Shown: one piece after another, positions 23,020 to 31,678 of the stretch
Numbering within the stretch: the stretch's first letter is position 1
Layout of the letters: each line of letters begins with the position of its first letter
NCBI GenBank assembly: GCA_023388435.1
Contig: JAEWGG010000026.1
Span: forward strand, 1 to 38,595
Source: Bacillota bacterium
GTDB lineage: Bacteria; Bacillota; Clostridia; Saccharofermentanales; Fastidiosipilaceae
Length of the DNA: 38,595 nucleotides
Direction: 5' to 3'
Notes under the pieces: generated by a model
What the model was told of the DNA's origin: nothing
What the model saw: only the letters and a program-made list of their open reading frames with translations
The model's database searches: none
Position numbers and translations under genes: made by a program

Positions 23020-23739
23020 TCACTGTTTTTCCAGCGTTTTCCCGTTGGCGCCAGACGCCCCAGGCTGAGCCCCTGAGTCCGCGCCGGGCATTCTGCGCGC
23101 CGCCTCGCGCCCAGCCAATTTTTCCAGAACGATGGCAATCCAGCTCGCAATTAAGAGCGGTTGAATCACCGCATTGACATTCTCCGGGGAGAGCAGGACA
23201 TTGAAGGCCTCCTTCCAGTTGGCCAGTTGGGGGAGAAGGCTACCCAGGGACTTCAGGGCATCGAAAAGCAGCTGATAGACCACGACGTAGATGGTAATCC
23301 ACTGGATGAAATACTCGCTGATCTCATACTCCTCCTCAGTCAGTTGCAGGCGCGGAAAGCGCCGCAGCAGGGGACGGCGGATGAGGACCATCAGCAGGGC
23401 CACGGCCAGGATCAGCAGCAGGAGAAAGACCAGGAAGAGGCCGGCTGGAACTTTTGTCCCAATATTCCAGCTGGGGGCCGCCCCAGCCTGCTGGCCGAGG
23501 GGCAGCAGGTCTTCCGGATTGAGTCCCAGCTGCTCGGAGAAGAGGCCGATGGCCAAGCCCAGAATCAGGCTGCCCAGGCTGAAGAGCAGACCCAGAATGA
23601 GGGCTGAGATGAAGAGCATGACGGCAAAATTCGCAAGGACTTTTATAAAGGCCCAGCGTCCCCAGGTCTTACGGTAGACAAAGCGCCCCATGGCGTAGAG
23701 CAGGAGGAGGAGCAGGGCTCCGAGGATGAGACCAGGCAT
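23020..23739 (-). CDS. Polytopic membrane protein at the end of the suf operon
   Basis: A 239-residue membrane protein of unrecognised family. Hydrophobic segments occur near the N-terminus (GLILGALLLLLLYAMG), in a long block (VLANFAVMLFISALILGLLF), in the middle (GLFLVFLLLLILAVALLMVLI), and twice more before a hydrophilic Ala/Gly tail. A CvpA-like topology is possible but I see no diagnostic motif. The ATG at 23739 is six bases beyond the sufB stop; a TTG at 23748 overlapping that stop is an alternative. Its position makes it the last gene of the suf transcript, but nothing in the protein links it to cluster assembly. Confidence 0.65.
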   Translation of the reverse strand: MPGLILGALLLLLLYAMGRFVYRKTWGRWAFIKVLANFAVMLFISALILGLLFSLGSLILGLAIGLFSEQLGLNPEDLLPLGQQAGAAPSWNIGTKVPAGLFLVFLLLLILAVALLMVLIRRPLLRRFPRLQLTEEEYEISEYFIQWITIYVVVYQLLFDALKSLGSLLPQLANWKEAFNVLLSPENVNAVIQPLLIASWIAIVLEKLAGREAARRMPGADSGAQPGASGANGKTLEKQ

Positions 23740-23744
23740 CTTGC

Positions 23745-25214
23745 TCAACCCACACTGTCGCTCATGTCCAGCTTCATCAGCTGGTTGAGCTCGATGGCGT
23801 ATTCCATGGGCAGCTCACGGGTGAACGGTTCAATGAAGCCCATGATGATCATCTCCGTGGCCTGTTCCTCTGTCAGTCCGCGGCTCATCAGGTAGAAGAG
23901 CTGTTCCTCAGAGATGCGGGAGACGGTGGCCTCGTGCTGGAAGAAGCCGCTGCCGTTGTTGATGCGGTTGACGGGCAGGGTGTCCGACTTCGAGCGCGGG
24001 TCCAGGATGAGGGTGTCACACTCCACGTTGGAACGGCAGTTTTTGGCCTGCGGCGCGTAGTCCACAGTGCCGCGGTATGTGGCGTTGCCGCCATTGCGGG
24101 CCAGGGACTTGGAAATGATGGTCGAGGAGGTCTCTGGAGCGAGGTGTAGCATGCGGCAGCCCGCATCCTGGGTCTGCTTGCGATCGGCTACGGCGATGGA
24201 AACGGTTGTGCCCTTGGCACCGCGGCCACGCAGATAGCAGGCGGGATACTTCATCGTGACTTTTGCCCCCAGATTGCCGTCTATCCACTCCATGGAGGCA
24301 TCCTCGGCGCAAGAGGCGCGCTTGGTAACGAGGTTATAGATGTTGTCCGACCAGTTCTGGATGGTGGTGTAGCGGCAGCGCCCGCCTTTTTCGACAAAGA
24401 TTTCGACGACGGCAGCGTGCAGGGCGTCTGTGGAGTGCTTGGGGGCGGTACAGCCCTCGACATAGTGCAGGTCGGCCCCCTCATCCACGACAATCAGGGT
24501 GCGCTCAAACTGGCCCATCTTTTCCGAATTGATGCGAAAATAGGACTGCAGGGGACGGGGCACCTTCACGCCCTTGGGGACGTAGATGAAGGAACCTCCA
24601 GACCAGACGGCGGAATTCAGGGCGGCGAACTTATTGTCTCCTGGCGGCACCAGTTTCCCGAAGTATTTCTTGAAAATTTCTGGATGCTCCCGCAGTCCGC
24701 TGTCGGTGTCGAGAAAAATCACCCCAAGCTGCTTCAGCTCCTCGCTGATCTTGTGGTAGACGACTTCGGATTCGTACTGGGTGGCCACACCGTCCAGGTG
24801 CTTTTTCTCGGCCTCAGGAATGCCAAGCTTGTCGAAGGTGTCCTTGATCTTTTCCGGGACCTGGTTCCAGTCATCTTCGGCCCGCTCGGAGGGCTTGAGG
24901 TAGTAGTAGATGTCATCAAAGTCAATGGCGGAGAGGTCGGGGCCGAAGTTTGGCATGGGCAGCTTGCAGAACTGCTGGTAGGACTTCAGGCGAAAGTCGC
25001 GCATCCAGTCCCCCTCGCCCTTGAGTTCGGAGATTTTTGCTACGACGGACTCGCTGATGCCCTTCTCGAAGCGAAAGAGGCCAACTTCCCCGTCGTCCCA
25101 GCCATAGGCGTAGTCGCGGTCCAGCAGGGCCTCCATCTCTGTGGTGGAGACGCTGTCCCTGGTGGCAGATGGCTGCTGGGGCGACTGTTCCAGATTTTTT
25201 GTATCAGTGCTCAT
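23745..25214 (-). CDS. sufB: Fe-S cluster assembly scaffold protein SufB
   Basis: SufB is the core scaffold of the SufBCD complex, on which iron-sulphur clusters are built with sulphur from SufS/SufU and energy from SufC. The 489-residue protein shows the long conserved stretches of the family, such as SGGSFIYVPKGVKVPRPLQ, VEGCTAPKHSTDALHAAVVE, TTIQNWSDNIYNLVTKRA and the final GFIEPFTRELPMEYAIELN. The start ATG at 25214 follows AAGGAG by seven bases and overlaps sufU by 11 bases; the open frame upstream of this lies inside sufU and is not used. It is the penultimate gene of the operon. Confidence 0.97.
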   Translation of the reverse strand: MSTDTKNLEQSPQQPSATRDSVSTTEMEALLDRDYAYGWDDGEVGLFRFEKGISESVVAKISELKGEGDWMRDFRLKSYQQFCKLPMPNFGPDLSAIDFDDIYYYLKPSERAEDDWNQVPEKIKDTFDKLGIPEAEKKHLDGVATQYESEVVYHKISEELKQLGVIFLDTDSGLREHPEIFKKYFGKLVPPGDNKFAALNSAVWSGGSFIYVPKGVKVPRPLQSYFRINSEKMGQFERTLIVVDEGADLHYVEGCTAPKHSTDALHAAVVEIFVEKGGRCRYTTIQNWSDNIYNLVTKRASCAEDASMEWIDGNLGAKVTMKYPACYLRGRGAKGTTVSIAVADRKQTQDAGCRMLHLAPETSSTIISKSLARNGGNATYRGTVDYAPQAKNCRSNVECDTLILDPRSKSDTLPVNRINNGSGFFQHEATVSRISEEQLFYLMSRGLTEEQATEMIIMGFIEPFTRELPMEYAIELNQLMKLDMSDSVG

Positions 25215-25650
25215 GCTTTTTCTCCTTAATTGCCTCCTCACAGGCCAACCAGGCGAGGGTCGCACACTTGATGCGCGGGGGCAAGTCAGCCACGCCCTGG
25301 AAGGCGGTGGCGTCTTCCAGCAGGTCCTCGTCGCAGCCCTCACCAGAAACAAGGTCCTTAAAAGCCTGGATGACGGTCTCGGCTTCGGGAATCTCCAGCC
25401 CCGCCAGGCGTTCGGACATCACCGAGGCCGAGGAGCAGCAGATAGCGCAGCCTGTGCCCTCCTGGCGGATATCGGCCAGGCGATCGCCTTCGAAGCGGAC
25501 CTGGATTGTCAGGTCGTCGCCGCAGGAGGGGTTCTTGAGATGTACAGTCAGGTAGCCCTCATTGTCTATCAGGCCCTTGTTACGCGGATTGTTATAGTGT
25601 TCCATCAGGATCTGACGGAAGAGTTCTTTATCAGCTTCAGAATAGGACAT
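25204..25650 (-). CDS. sufU: Zinc-dependent sulphurtransferase SufU
   Basis: SufU accepts persulfide sulphur from SufS and passes it to the SufBCD scaffold. It is characteristic of gram-positive SUF systems. The 148-residue product has Cys 43 and Asp 45 (NPSCGDD), Cys 68 (GTGCAICC) and Cys 129 (IKCATLAW), aligning with the zinc ligands Cys 41, Asp 43, Cys 66 and Cys 128 of the B. subtilis protein. The ATG at 25650 overlaps the sufS 3' end by 14 bases, implying coupled translation. The longer in-frame extension upstream lies within sufS and is excluded. Confidence 0.96.
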   Translation of the reverse strand: MSYSEADKELFRQILMEHYNNPRNKGLIDNEGYLTVHLKNPSCGDDLTIQVRFEGDRLADIRQEGTGCAICCSSASVMSERLAGLEIPEAETVIQAFKDLVSGEGCDEDLLEDATAFQGVADLPPRIKCATLAWLACEEAIKEKKHEH

Positions 25651-26893
25651 CCAGAAAATTCCCCGCTTTCTGTGCGCAGTTGATACAGGCCTCGATTTCG
25701 GCCTCCGTGTTAAAGCAGGCCACGGAGGCGCGGAGGGTGGCCTGGGTGCAGAGCCAGTCCATGCTTGACTGGCTGCAGTGCTGGCCGGCCCGAAGACTGA
25801 TACCCTCCTGGTCGAAGACCGAGGCGGCATCGTGGGCGTGGACGCCCACTTCGTTGAAGCAGACTATCCCGCTGGCGCTGTTCTCGCGGTTGTACACCTG
25901 AATCCTCGGCAGGGCCGCGAGACCGGCGGAGAGCTGCTCGCCCAAGTAGGCCACCTGGCGGTTCATGCGCGCGTAGCCCAGTTCCTCGACGAAGGTCAGG
26001 GCCCTGTTGAGGCCGATGACCTCGGCGATCATGGGGGTGCCAGCTTCGAAGCGGTGGGGCGGGTCGGCGAAACTGCTGTCATAGTCACCTACCTGGTCAA
26101 TCATTTCTCCGCCATATTCGTGGGGGGGCATGGCCTCCAGAAGCTCATAGCGGCCCCAGAGTACGCCGACCCCAGTCGGTCCGAAGAGCTTGTGCCCGCT
26201 AAAGGCGTAAAAGTCGATGCCCAGCTCCTGGACGTCCGTTGGGCCATGCAGGATGCCCTGGGCCCCGTCCACGACGATGACGAGGCCGTGGCGGTGGCAG
26301 ACTTCGGCCAGGGCCTTTATGTCAGCCTGGGCTCCCATCACATTGCTGCACTGAGCGACGGTAAAGAGCTTCGAGCGCTCCGTAATCGCCGCCTCAAGGC
26401 TCTCCGGGAGGACGCGGCCCCGCTCGTCCAGGTCCAGGAGTTTCAGGACCAGACCCCGCTGCTTGGCCAGCTGCTGCCAGGGGAGGAAGTTGGCGTGGTG
26501 CTCGTTCCGCCCGACCAGAATTTCATCCCCTTCCTGTAACTGGCTGCCTGCGTAGCTGTGGCAGACCAGATTCAGTGCCGCGGTGGTGTTGCGGGTGAAA
26601 ATGACTTCCTCCGCCCGCGGGGCATGGATGAAGCGGGCCACGTGTCGGCGGGTCTCCTCATAGGCCTCTGTGGCGCGGTAGGAGACCGAGTCCACCCCGC
26701 GAAAGACGGTGAGACCATAGTGGCGGTAGTAGTCATCCATGGCCTCCAGGACACAGTGGGGTTTCAAGGAAGTTGCCGCACTGTTGAGATAGATAAAAGG
26801 CTTGCCCGTCGGATGGGGCTGCTGGAGCATGGGGAACTGGGCGCGAACTTCGGCCAGTTCCTGGGGGCTGAAACCCGGCTGTAGTCCGCTCAT
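25637..26893 (-). CDS. sufS: Cysteine desulfurase SufS
   Basis: A PLP enzyme that takes sulphur from L-cysteine, leaving alanine, and carries it as persulfide. In the 418-residue protein Lys 235 in FSGHKLFGPTG is the PLP lysine. HHANFLPW near residues 132-139 and VVDGAQG near 207-213 bind the cofactor, and Cys 373 in LRAGQHCSQ is the persulfide cysteine in the SufS-type (group II) context. The start overlaps the sufD stop by four bases (ATGA). It forms the expected partner of the downstream sufU. Confidence 0.97.
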   Translation of the reverse strand: MSGLQPGFSPQELAEVRAQFPMLQQPHPTGKPFIYLNSAATSLKPHCVLEAMDDYYRHYGLTVFRGVDSVSYRATEAYEETRRHVARFIHAPRAEEVIFTRNTTAALNLVCHSYAGSQLQEGDEILVGRNEHHANFLPWQQLAKQRGLVLKLLDLDERGRVLPESLEAAITERSKLFTVAQCSNVMGAQADIKALAEVCHRHGLVIVVDGAQGILHGPTDVQELGIDFYAFSGHKLFGPTGVGVLWGRYELLEAMPPHEYGGEMIDQVGDYDSSFADPPHRFEAGTPMIAEVIGLNRALTFVEELGYARMNRQVAYLGEQLSAGLAALPRIQVYNRENSASGIVCFNEVGVHAHDAASVFDQEGISLRAGQHCSQSSMDWLCTQATLRASVACFNTEAEIEACINCAQKAGNFLDVLF

Positions 26894-28032
26894 GCCTGGC
26901 CCACCTTTCGTAGCAGCTGGGCGGTCAGCGCCTCGCGGAGGGCGGGGATCTCAATCCGTTCCAGATAGCTACGCAGGAAGGCGGCTGTGACCAGGCGCAG
27001 GGCCTCATCCTCCGCTATACCGCGGCTCTGCAGGTAGTAGATCTGCTCGGGATCTATACGTGAGACCGTCGCGGCGTGACCGGCCTGGACTTCACGGTCG
27101 TCGATGATCAGCACGGGGTGGCTGTGGGCCCGGACCTCGTCGCTTGTCACGAGATAGCGGGCGCTCTGGTGGCAGTCCGCCTCGTCGGCGCCGACGGGTA
27201 AGATCTGGCGGCCAATCAGCAAGCCCTGGGCGCGGTCGCGGAGCACCGCGTGCTGGCGCAGGCGCGAACGGGTCTGACGCCCCTGGTGCAGAATTTCCGT
27301 CTCCACGGCCAGCTTCTGCTCCTGTTCGGCGAGGGCGGGGACGTGGATCTGACAGCGGCTGCGGTCGCCCTCCAATGTGAAGTGGTTGTAGCACCTGGTC
27401 TCCGCTCCGGACAGCAGGACTTCGAAGACTTCCAGATGTGCAGCCTCGGCGAGCTCGCCCCAGACACCTAAGCGCGCCTCTGATCCTGCCTCCAGCGGAA
27501 GGACATGCAGGGCCAGGTGGCTGTGAGCAGCCAGTTCCACGTGCAGACACTGGGCCGAGCGTACATCCATCTGGCTCAGAAGGATCAGTTGGACGTCAGC
27601 CCCCTCCTCCAACTTCAGATGCAGCTGCTGTGTGCCTTGAATGCAATTATTCAATAGAACAATCAGAGGTTCCGTGGGGCAAAAGTCCCGACGAATGCGC
27701 AGCTCGGCCTGGGCGTAGGCCTCTCCGTAGGGGAAGGGAGGGTCCAGTTTCTTCTTCATCTCGCCAGCATGGCGCAGGAAGCGTGTGGCCAGGGCCCCGC
27801 GCTCAGGGGAGGCGGAGGGCTCTTCCAGGAGCCCGCGGCTCAGCTGCACGGCGCCGCCGAGGAGCTGGGCCTCCCGTTCCAGCTCCGAGTCCTCGAGGGT
27901 GGAGAGGCGGTTAGCCGCCACGCCCTGAGTCGGAATCTGGCGGGCCTCATAGCCCTGCACGCCCAGGCTCAGAGAGAGGGCGAGGCTTGTCTCCAGCTCC
28001 CAGTCCTGTAAATAATCCAGTAGATTTCTCAT
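26890..28032 (-). CDS. sufD: Fe-S cluster assembly protein SufD
   Basis: SufD is the SufB paralogue that completes the SufBC2D complex. The 380-residue product is divergent but has the C-terminal family block: ADCHQSARYLVTSDEVRAHS, then VLIIDDREVQAGHAATVSRI and DPEQIYYLQSRGI, including the conserved His of the AGH segment. The N-terminal half is Leu/Glu-rich and poorly conserved, as usual for SufD. I start at ATG 28032 (MRNLLDYL); the ribosome site there is weak. The frame stays open to 28104, but that stretch runs over the sufC 3' end with a very basic composition and is unlikely to be translated. Confidence 0.9.
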   Translation of the reverse strand: MRNLLDYLQDWELETSLALSLSLGVQGYEARQIPTQGVAANRLSTLEDSELEREAQLLGGAVQLSRGLLEEPSASPERGALATRFLRHAGEMKKKLDPPFPYGEAYAQAELRIRRDFCPTEPLIVLLNNCIQGTQQLHLKLEEGADVQLILLSQMDVRSAQCLHVELAAHSHLALHVLPLEAGSEARLGVWGELAEAAHLEVFEVLLSGAETRCYNHFTLEGDRSRCQIHVPALAEQEQKLAVETEILHQGRQTRSRLRQHAVLRDRAQGLLIGRQILPVGADEADCHQSARYLVTSDEVRAHSHPVLIIDDREVQAGHAATVSRIDPEQIYYLQSRGIAEDEALRLVTAAFLRSYLERIEIPALREALTAQLLRKVGQA

Positions 28033-28060
28033 AGCTTTCTCATGGGGGAGCACCGACGCA

Positions 28061-29320
28061 TCAGAGCAGGAGGTCCAGACCCTTTTCCTCCTTCTTTTTC
28101 TCATGGCGGTGATCCTCAGCCTTCAGGGCGAAGGCGTCTGCCACAGTAAAGGTCCCCGCTGTGGCGCCCTGCTCTGCAGTGGCTTTGTCCGCGGCAGGCT
28201 GGGCCTCCGTCTGGGCCTCGGCCGGCTGCTGAGGCGCTGCTGGAGCCTCTTCCTTGGGGGCGGGGACACGGCTGATTTCCACAGGGAGCTTGGCCAGCTC
28301 TTCCTGTTCCCGCAGCCCCTGGCGGGCCTCCGGATCGAGGGGGCGGATGCCCTCCTCCTGCTGGCGGGACTGGAGGGGAGAGGGGCGCATGCCCGTGGAC
28401 TCAAGCGCTTCGTCTCCGGCCGGACTGGCCTGCTTCGTCTGCCCGGCTAGAGGGGGCTCCGCCTGAGGCTTTTTACGGGCCTTGCTGGCCTTGGCCAGAC
28501 GCTCCAGTTCATCTTGCTCCAGGAGGTTGTTCTGGGCGGCCTGGATGTAGTTCTCCTCATCCTCGCCCAGTTCCTGGCGCAGCCAGTCATAGCCTTCGGA
28601 TTCCAGCTTCAGAGCCAGTTCCGGCCCTCCGCTGCGCACGATGCGCCCGTTCATGAGGACATGGACGAAGTCTGGCTGGATGTAGTCCAGCAGGCGCTGG
28701 TAGTGGGTGATGAGGATCAGGCCCATCTCCTCGCCCTGCTCCCGGATCAGGCGGGTGACATTTTCGCCCACAATGCGCAGGGCATCGATGTCCAGACCAG
28801 AGTCAATCTCATCCAGGATGGCGATGGCCGGGTGCAGCATCAGCAGTTGGAGAATCTCGTTGCGTTTTTTTTCACCACCGCTGAAACCCTCGTTCAAGTA
28901 ACGCTGGGGTAGGCTGTGGTTCATCTGCAGCTGGTCCACGGCCTCGGCCAGGCCCTTGCGAAAGGGAAAAATCCCCAGGGGCTTGCTGCGCCGGGCGTTG
29001 ACTGCGGCGCGGAGGAAGTCCGAGTTCGTCACCCCCGGAATCTCGGCGGGGTACTGCATGGCCAGAAAAAGACCCTTGCGGGCGCGCTCGTCGACAGTCA
29101 TCTGCAGGAGGTCCTCGCCGTTCAGCAGGGCCTCTCCCTGGACCTCGCGGTAGGCAGGATGGCCCATCAGTGAGGAGGCCAGTGTGGACTTGCCCGTGCC
29201 GTTTGGCCCCATGATGACGTGAATCTCGCCGCCTCGGACCCGGAGGTTGACGCCTTTCAGTATTTCCTTACCGCCAATACTGCTCTGCAGGTTGCGGATA
29301 TCCAGTGTAATTGCAGCCAT
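28061..29320 (-). CDS. sufC: Fe-S assembly ATPase SufC with a long C-terminal extension
   Basis: SufC is the ABC-type ATPase that powers conformational change of the SufBCD scaffold. The ATPase core covers about residues 1-252, with Walker A GPNGTGKST at 38-46, the ABC signature FSGGEKKRNE at 146-155, Walker B IAILDEIDSGLD at 166-177, and H-loop LITHYQRLL at 203-211. Standard SufC ends near residue 250. Here about 167 further residues follow, charged and rich in Ala, Glu, Gln and Pro, ending in EKKKEEKGLDLLL. The frame is continuous with no sign of frameshift and the tail looks disordered. AAGGAG is eight bases before the ATG. It is the first gene of the operon. Confidence 0.94.
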   Translation of the reverse strand: MAAITLDIRNLQSSIGGKEILKGVNLRVRGGEIHVIMGPNGTGKSTLASSLMGHPAYREVQGEALLNGEDLLQMTVDERARKGLFLAMQYPAEIPGVTNSDFLRAAVNARRSKPLGIFPFRKGLAEAVDQLQMNHSLPQRYLNEGFSGGEKKRNEILQLLMLHPAIAILDEIDSGLDIDALRIVGENVTRLIREQGEEMGLILITHYQRLLDYIQPDFVHVLMNGRIVRSGGPELALKLESEGYDWLRQELGEDEENYIQAAQNNLLEQDELERLAKASKARKKPQAEPPLAGQTKQASPAGDEALESTGMRPSPLQSRQQEEGIRPLDPEARQGLREQEELAKLPVEISRVPAPKEEAPAAPQQPAEAQTEAQPAADKATAEQGATAGTFTVADAFALKAEDHRHEKKKEEKGLDLLL

Positions 29321-29392
29321 TTGCTAGCGCTCCTTATAATTTATAATCTTCTTTTAGTAGGCAGAATGCCGAGCGTGAATTAACAATATAGA

Positions 29393-29398
29393 ATTATA
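29393..29398 (-). promoter_or_regulatory. Candidate -10 box of the suf operon
   Basis: TATAAT on the minus strand, giving a start near 29386 and a leader of about 65 bases to sufC. The expected -35 position (29416-29421) is not a good match and touches the palindrome at 29420-29435. An AT-rich TATAAA closer to sufC is an alternative. Confidence 0.45.
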
Positions 29399-29419
29399 GG
29401 ATGAGCCCCAGAAGTATTC

Positions 29420-29435
29420 TATGATTTAAATCATA
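29420..29435. promoter_or_regulatory. Perfect 16-bp palindrome, candidate operator
   Basis: TATGATTTAAATCATA is its own reverse complement. It lies in the divergent intergenic region between sufC and the GNAT gene and overlaps the -35 position of the candidate suf promoter. Dimeric regulators that control iron-sulphur genes bind such sites; which protein binds here is unknown. Confidence 0.55.
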
Positions 29436-29554
29436 AAATGGCCTGAATAAAAGAAAATTAGCCTATGCGAATCACAGCGGCAGTGATGCATCGTGCTGTG
29501 AATGGTCGAGGGTAAGGGTCCTGTTCTTAAAAAACTGAGCCAGGAGGCTGCACA

Positions 29555-30190
29555 ATGGATACAAAAATAGAGGGAAATGGAAGCTCGGGCTGGCTGCGCC
29601 GCCGCCTGGGTGCCGAAGATTTGGACTGGCTCTCGGCCACGCTCCAGCAGGCCTTTCCGCGCGTAGAGCTACGTGCGAAGGAGGACTTGGGCCGCTGTTT
29701 GCACGTTCCGAATTACGAGGCCCTGGTCTTTGCCCCGGAGGAGGAGGGGCTCTGGCCCCGGTCGGATGCGTCGGGACAGATCTGCCCCGCTGCAGCCCTG
29801 CTCTGCCGCTGGCGCTTGGCAGAACTCGATTTCTGGGAATATTACTGTGTCTCACCCGCCCTGCGGGGACGGGGATATGGGGCCCAACTGCTGACGGGCC
29901 TCCTGGCGGAGAGGGGTCGAGCTCTGATTTTTGAGGTGGAGGAACCGGAACTGAGTCCTCAGGCCCAGCGGCGGGTGGCTTTTTATGAGCGCCACGGCTG
30001 TCAGCTTCACCGCCGTCCGTACTATCTCCAGCCGGGACTACAGGAGGGACAGGGGCCGCTGCGGCTCTGTCTGATGTCCTGGGGGCGGAACTGGACGGTG
30101 GAGGAACTGCGGGCGCGGGCCCAGCACTTCGGGGCTGAGATTTACGGGCGCAGGGACTTCTGCTCCTGCCCCCGAGGAGACCTGGACTGA
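29555..30190 (+). CDS. GNAT family N-acetyltransferase
   Basis: A 211-residue acetyl-CoA-dependent acetyltransferase of unknown substrate. The core has YYCVSPALRGRGYGAQLL (motif A, with RGRGYGA at residues 104-110) and a later RRVAFYERHGCQL segment typical of motif B. The N-terminal 80 residues are variable, and about 55 residues beyond the core end in a Cys/Arg-rich tail (RRDFCSCPRGDLD). AGGAGG seven bases upstream supports the start. It is divergent from sufC and precedes the darA promoter. A role cannot be assigned from context. Confidence 0.8.
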   Translation: MDTKIEGNGSSGWLRRRLGAEDLDWLSATLQQAFPRVELRAKEDLGRCLHVPNYEALVFAPEEEGLWPRSDASGQICPAAALLCRWRLAELDFWEYYCVSPALRGRGYGAQLLTGLLAERGRALIFEVEEPELSPQAQRRVAFYERHGCQLHRRPYYLQPGLQEGQGPLRLCLMSWGRNWTVEELRARAQHFGAEIYGRRDFCSCPRGDLD

Positions 30191-30217
30191 GGCTCGCTAT
30201 ATTCCCGCGGCTCTGGC

Positions 30218-30226
30218 TGTTATAAT
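30218..30226 (+). promoter_or_regulatory. Extended -10 promoter of the darA-holB-ricT operon
   Basis: TGT followed by a perfect TATAAT (30221-30226); no clear -35. Transcription would begin near 30233, giving a leader of about 85 bases before darA. Confidence 0.55.
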
Positions 30227-30319
30227 AGATAGGAACTATACGCGCCAGGCCTCCATCTCTTGGAAAAAGTCATAAGATGTGGAGGGCTGCGCGAAACGAT
30301 AGAGAGGATGGAGCAATCT

Positions 30320-30649
30320 ATGAAGCTACTCTACGCCATTGTCCACGATGAAGATAGCCCCCGCCTGATGGCGGAGTTAAATAAGAGCGGCTACCGTGTG
30401 ACGAAGCTGAACTCGTCTGGTGGATTCCTGCGTTCGGGCAACACGACCCTCATGGTTGTCATGGAGGAGGCCCAGCTGCAGGAGGTTCTGGACATTGTCC
30501 GCCAGTACTCCTCGGCGCGCAAGGCGGCCATCAACACGAATGTGACCCCCTCGTCGATGACTGGGGCCTACATCCCTTATCCTGTGGAAGTTACCATCGG
30601 CGGTGCCACCGTCTTCGTGCTGAACGTCGAATACTTCGAAAAAATGTAA
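30320..30649 (+). CDS. darA: Cyclic-di-AMP receptor protein DarA/PstA
   Basis: A small PII-like trimeric protein that binds the second messenger cyclic-di-AMP. The 109-residue length is standard. The opening MKLLYAIVHDEDSPRLMAEL, the loop segment LNSSGGFLRSGNTTLMV, and the closing GGATVFVLNVEYFEKM fit the family closely. ATG 30320 is chosen because GGATGGAG lies upstream and the product then begins as family members do; the open frame back to 30260 lacks support. The holB gene follows 15 bases later, an arrangement (darA, holB, ricT) well known in Bacillota. Its downstream effector is not known from sequence. Confidence 0.94.
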   Translation: MKLLYAIVHDEDSPRLMAELNKSGYRVTKLNSSGGFLRSGNTTLMVVMEEAQLQEVLDIVRQYSSARKAAINTNVTPSSMTGAYIPYPVEVTIGGATVFVLNVEYFEKM

Positions 30650-30664
30650 GCGGAGCCCTGCCGG

Positions 30665-31678
30665 ATGGAGCGCTTGCGGGACTTGCCAGGACAGGGGGAC
30701 TTCGTCCGCCGGGCGGAGCGCTGGCTCCAGCTTCGGGAGGGCCAGTCCCTTTTGCTCGTGGGCGAGAGGGCCCAGGGTACCGAGGAGGCGGCCAGGTCCA
30801 TAGCCGCCGCCCTGCTCTGTCAGGATGTACAGCAGGCTGGGTCCGAGGCCTGTGGCCGCTGTCCCTCCTGCCGCTCCTTCGCAGCCCGAAGTCATCCGGA
30901 CTATGTGGACCTGCTGCTCCCGGCGGGGCAGAAGCAGATCCGCGTAGAGCAGCTGCGCCAGGACTTCCTGGCTGCAACGAACCTGGCTCCCCAGATGGGG
31001 GCGGTCAAGGTCTTCGTCCTGGACCTGGACGGCCTGACGGAGGCGGCTCAGAATCTCCTGCTTAAGACGCTGGAGGAACCGCTTCCAGGAATGTATTTTA
31101 TTTGCTTGAGCAGCCGTGAGGAGGGGGTCCTGGAAACCATCCGCTCCCGCCTCATCCGCTGGGCCCTGGCCCCGCTCTCTCCAGAGGCCATGCGTCAGCG
31201 CTATGCCGCCGAAGGCTGGGGTGCTGAGTGGGGGGACTTTTACCACTATTTCAGTGACGGTTCCTGGGCCCGTGCCGAGGCCCTGCGCCAGGATGAGGAC
31301 TTCGCCCGGCTGCGCGCTTTCGTCCTGGCAGAACTGGAAGCCTTGCCCAGGCTGGGCCTCGGATCCTGGCTCTCGGAGCACTACGCTGACTGGCTGAATT
31401 ATGAGGGGCAGTTTGAGCTCCTGCTGGGCCTGTTACGTTACTGCTTTCTACAGCTGCTCCTCCTCCATGGGGGAGGGAGCGAGGCCGTCTCTGGCCCGAC
31501 GGATTTCAGACCCGCCCTGGAGGCCCTGGCCCCCGTCCTATCCACGGCGGCCCTTTCCGCAGTGCTTGAGGATCTGCGCCGAATCCAGGAGCGCCGCCAG
31601 GTCAACAGTAATGCCAAAATAGCTCTGGCCAGCATACTTTTGCGGCTATATGAGGAGACACATACATGCCTAGAATAG
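30665..31678 (+). CDS. holB: DNA polymerase III delta-prime subunit
   Basis: Clamp-loader subunit that helps place the sliding clamp on DNA. The 337-residue protein has an AAA+ fold without a working P-loop (GERAQGTEEAA where a Walker A would be), as in other delta-prime proteins. A zinc module is formed by Cys 52, 63, 66 and 69 (CGRCPSC), and the family sequences KVFVLDLDGLTEAAQNLLLK, TLEEP and SRLIRW follow. The C-terminal third is the collar domain and is variable. It overlaps ricT by 13 bases, implying coupling. Confidence 0.92.
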   Translation: MERLRDLPGQGDFVRRAERWLQLREGQSLLLVGERAQGTEEAARSIAAALLCQDVQQAGSEACGRCPSCRSFAARSHPDYVDLLLPAGQKQIRVEQLRQDFLAATNLAPQMGAVKVFVLDLDGLTEAAQNLLLKTLEEPLPGMYFICLSSREEGVLETIRSRLIRWALAPLSPEAMRQRYAAEGWGAEWGDFYHYFSDGSWARAEALRQDEDFARLRAFVLAELEALPRLGLGSWLSEHYADWLNYEGQFELLLGLLRYCFLQLLLLHGGGSEAVSGPTDFRPALEALAPVLSTAALSAVLEDLRRIQERRQVNSNAKIALASILLRLYEETHTCLE

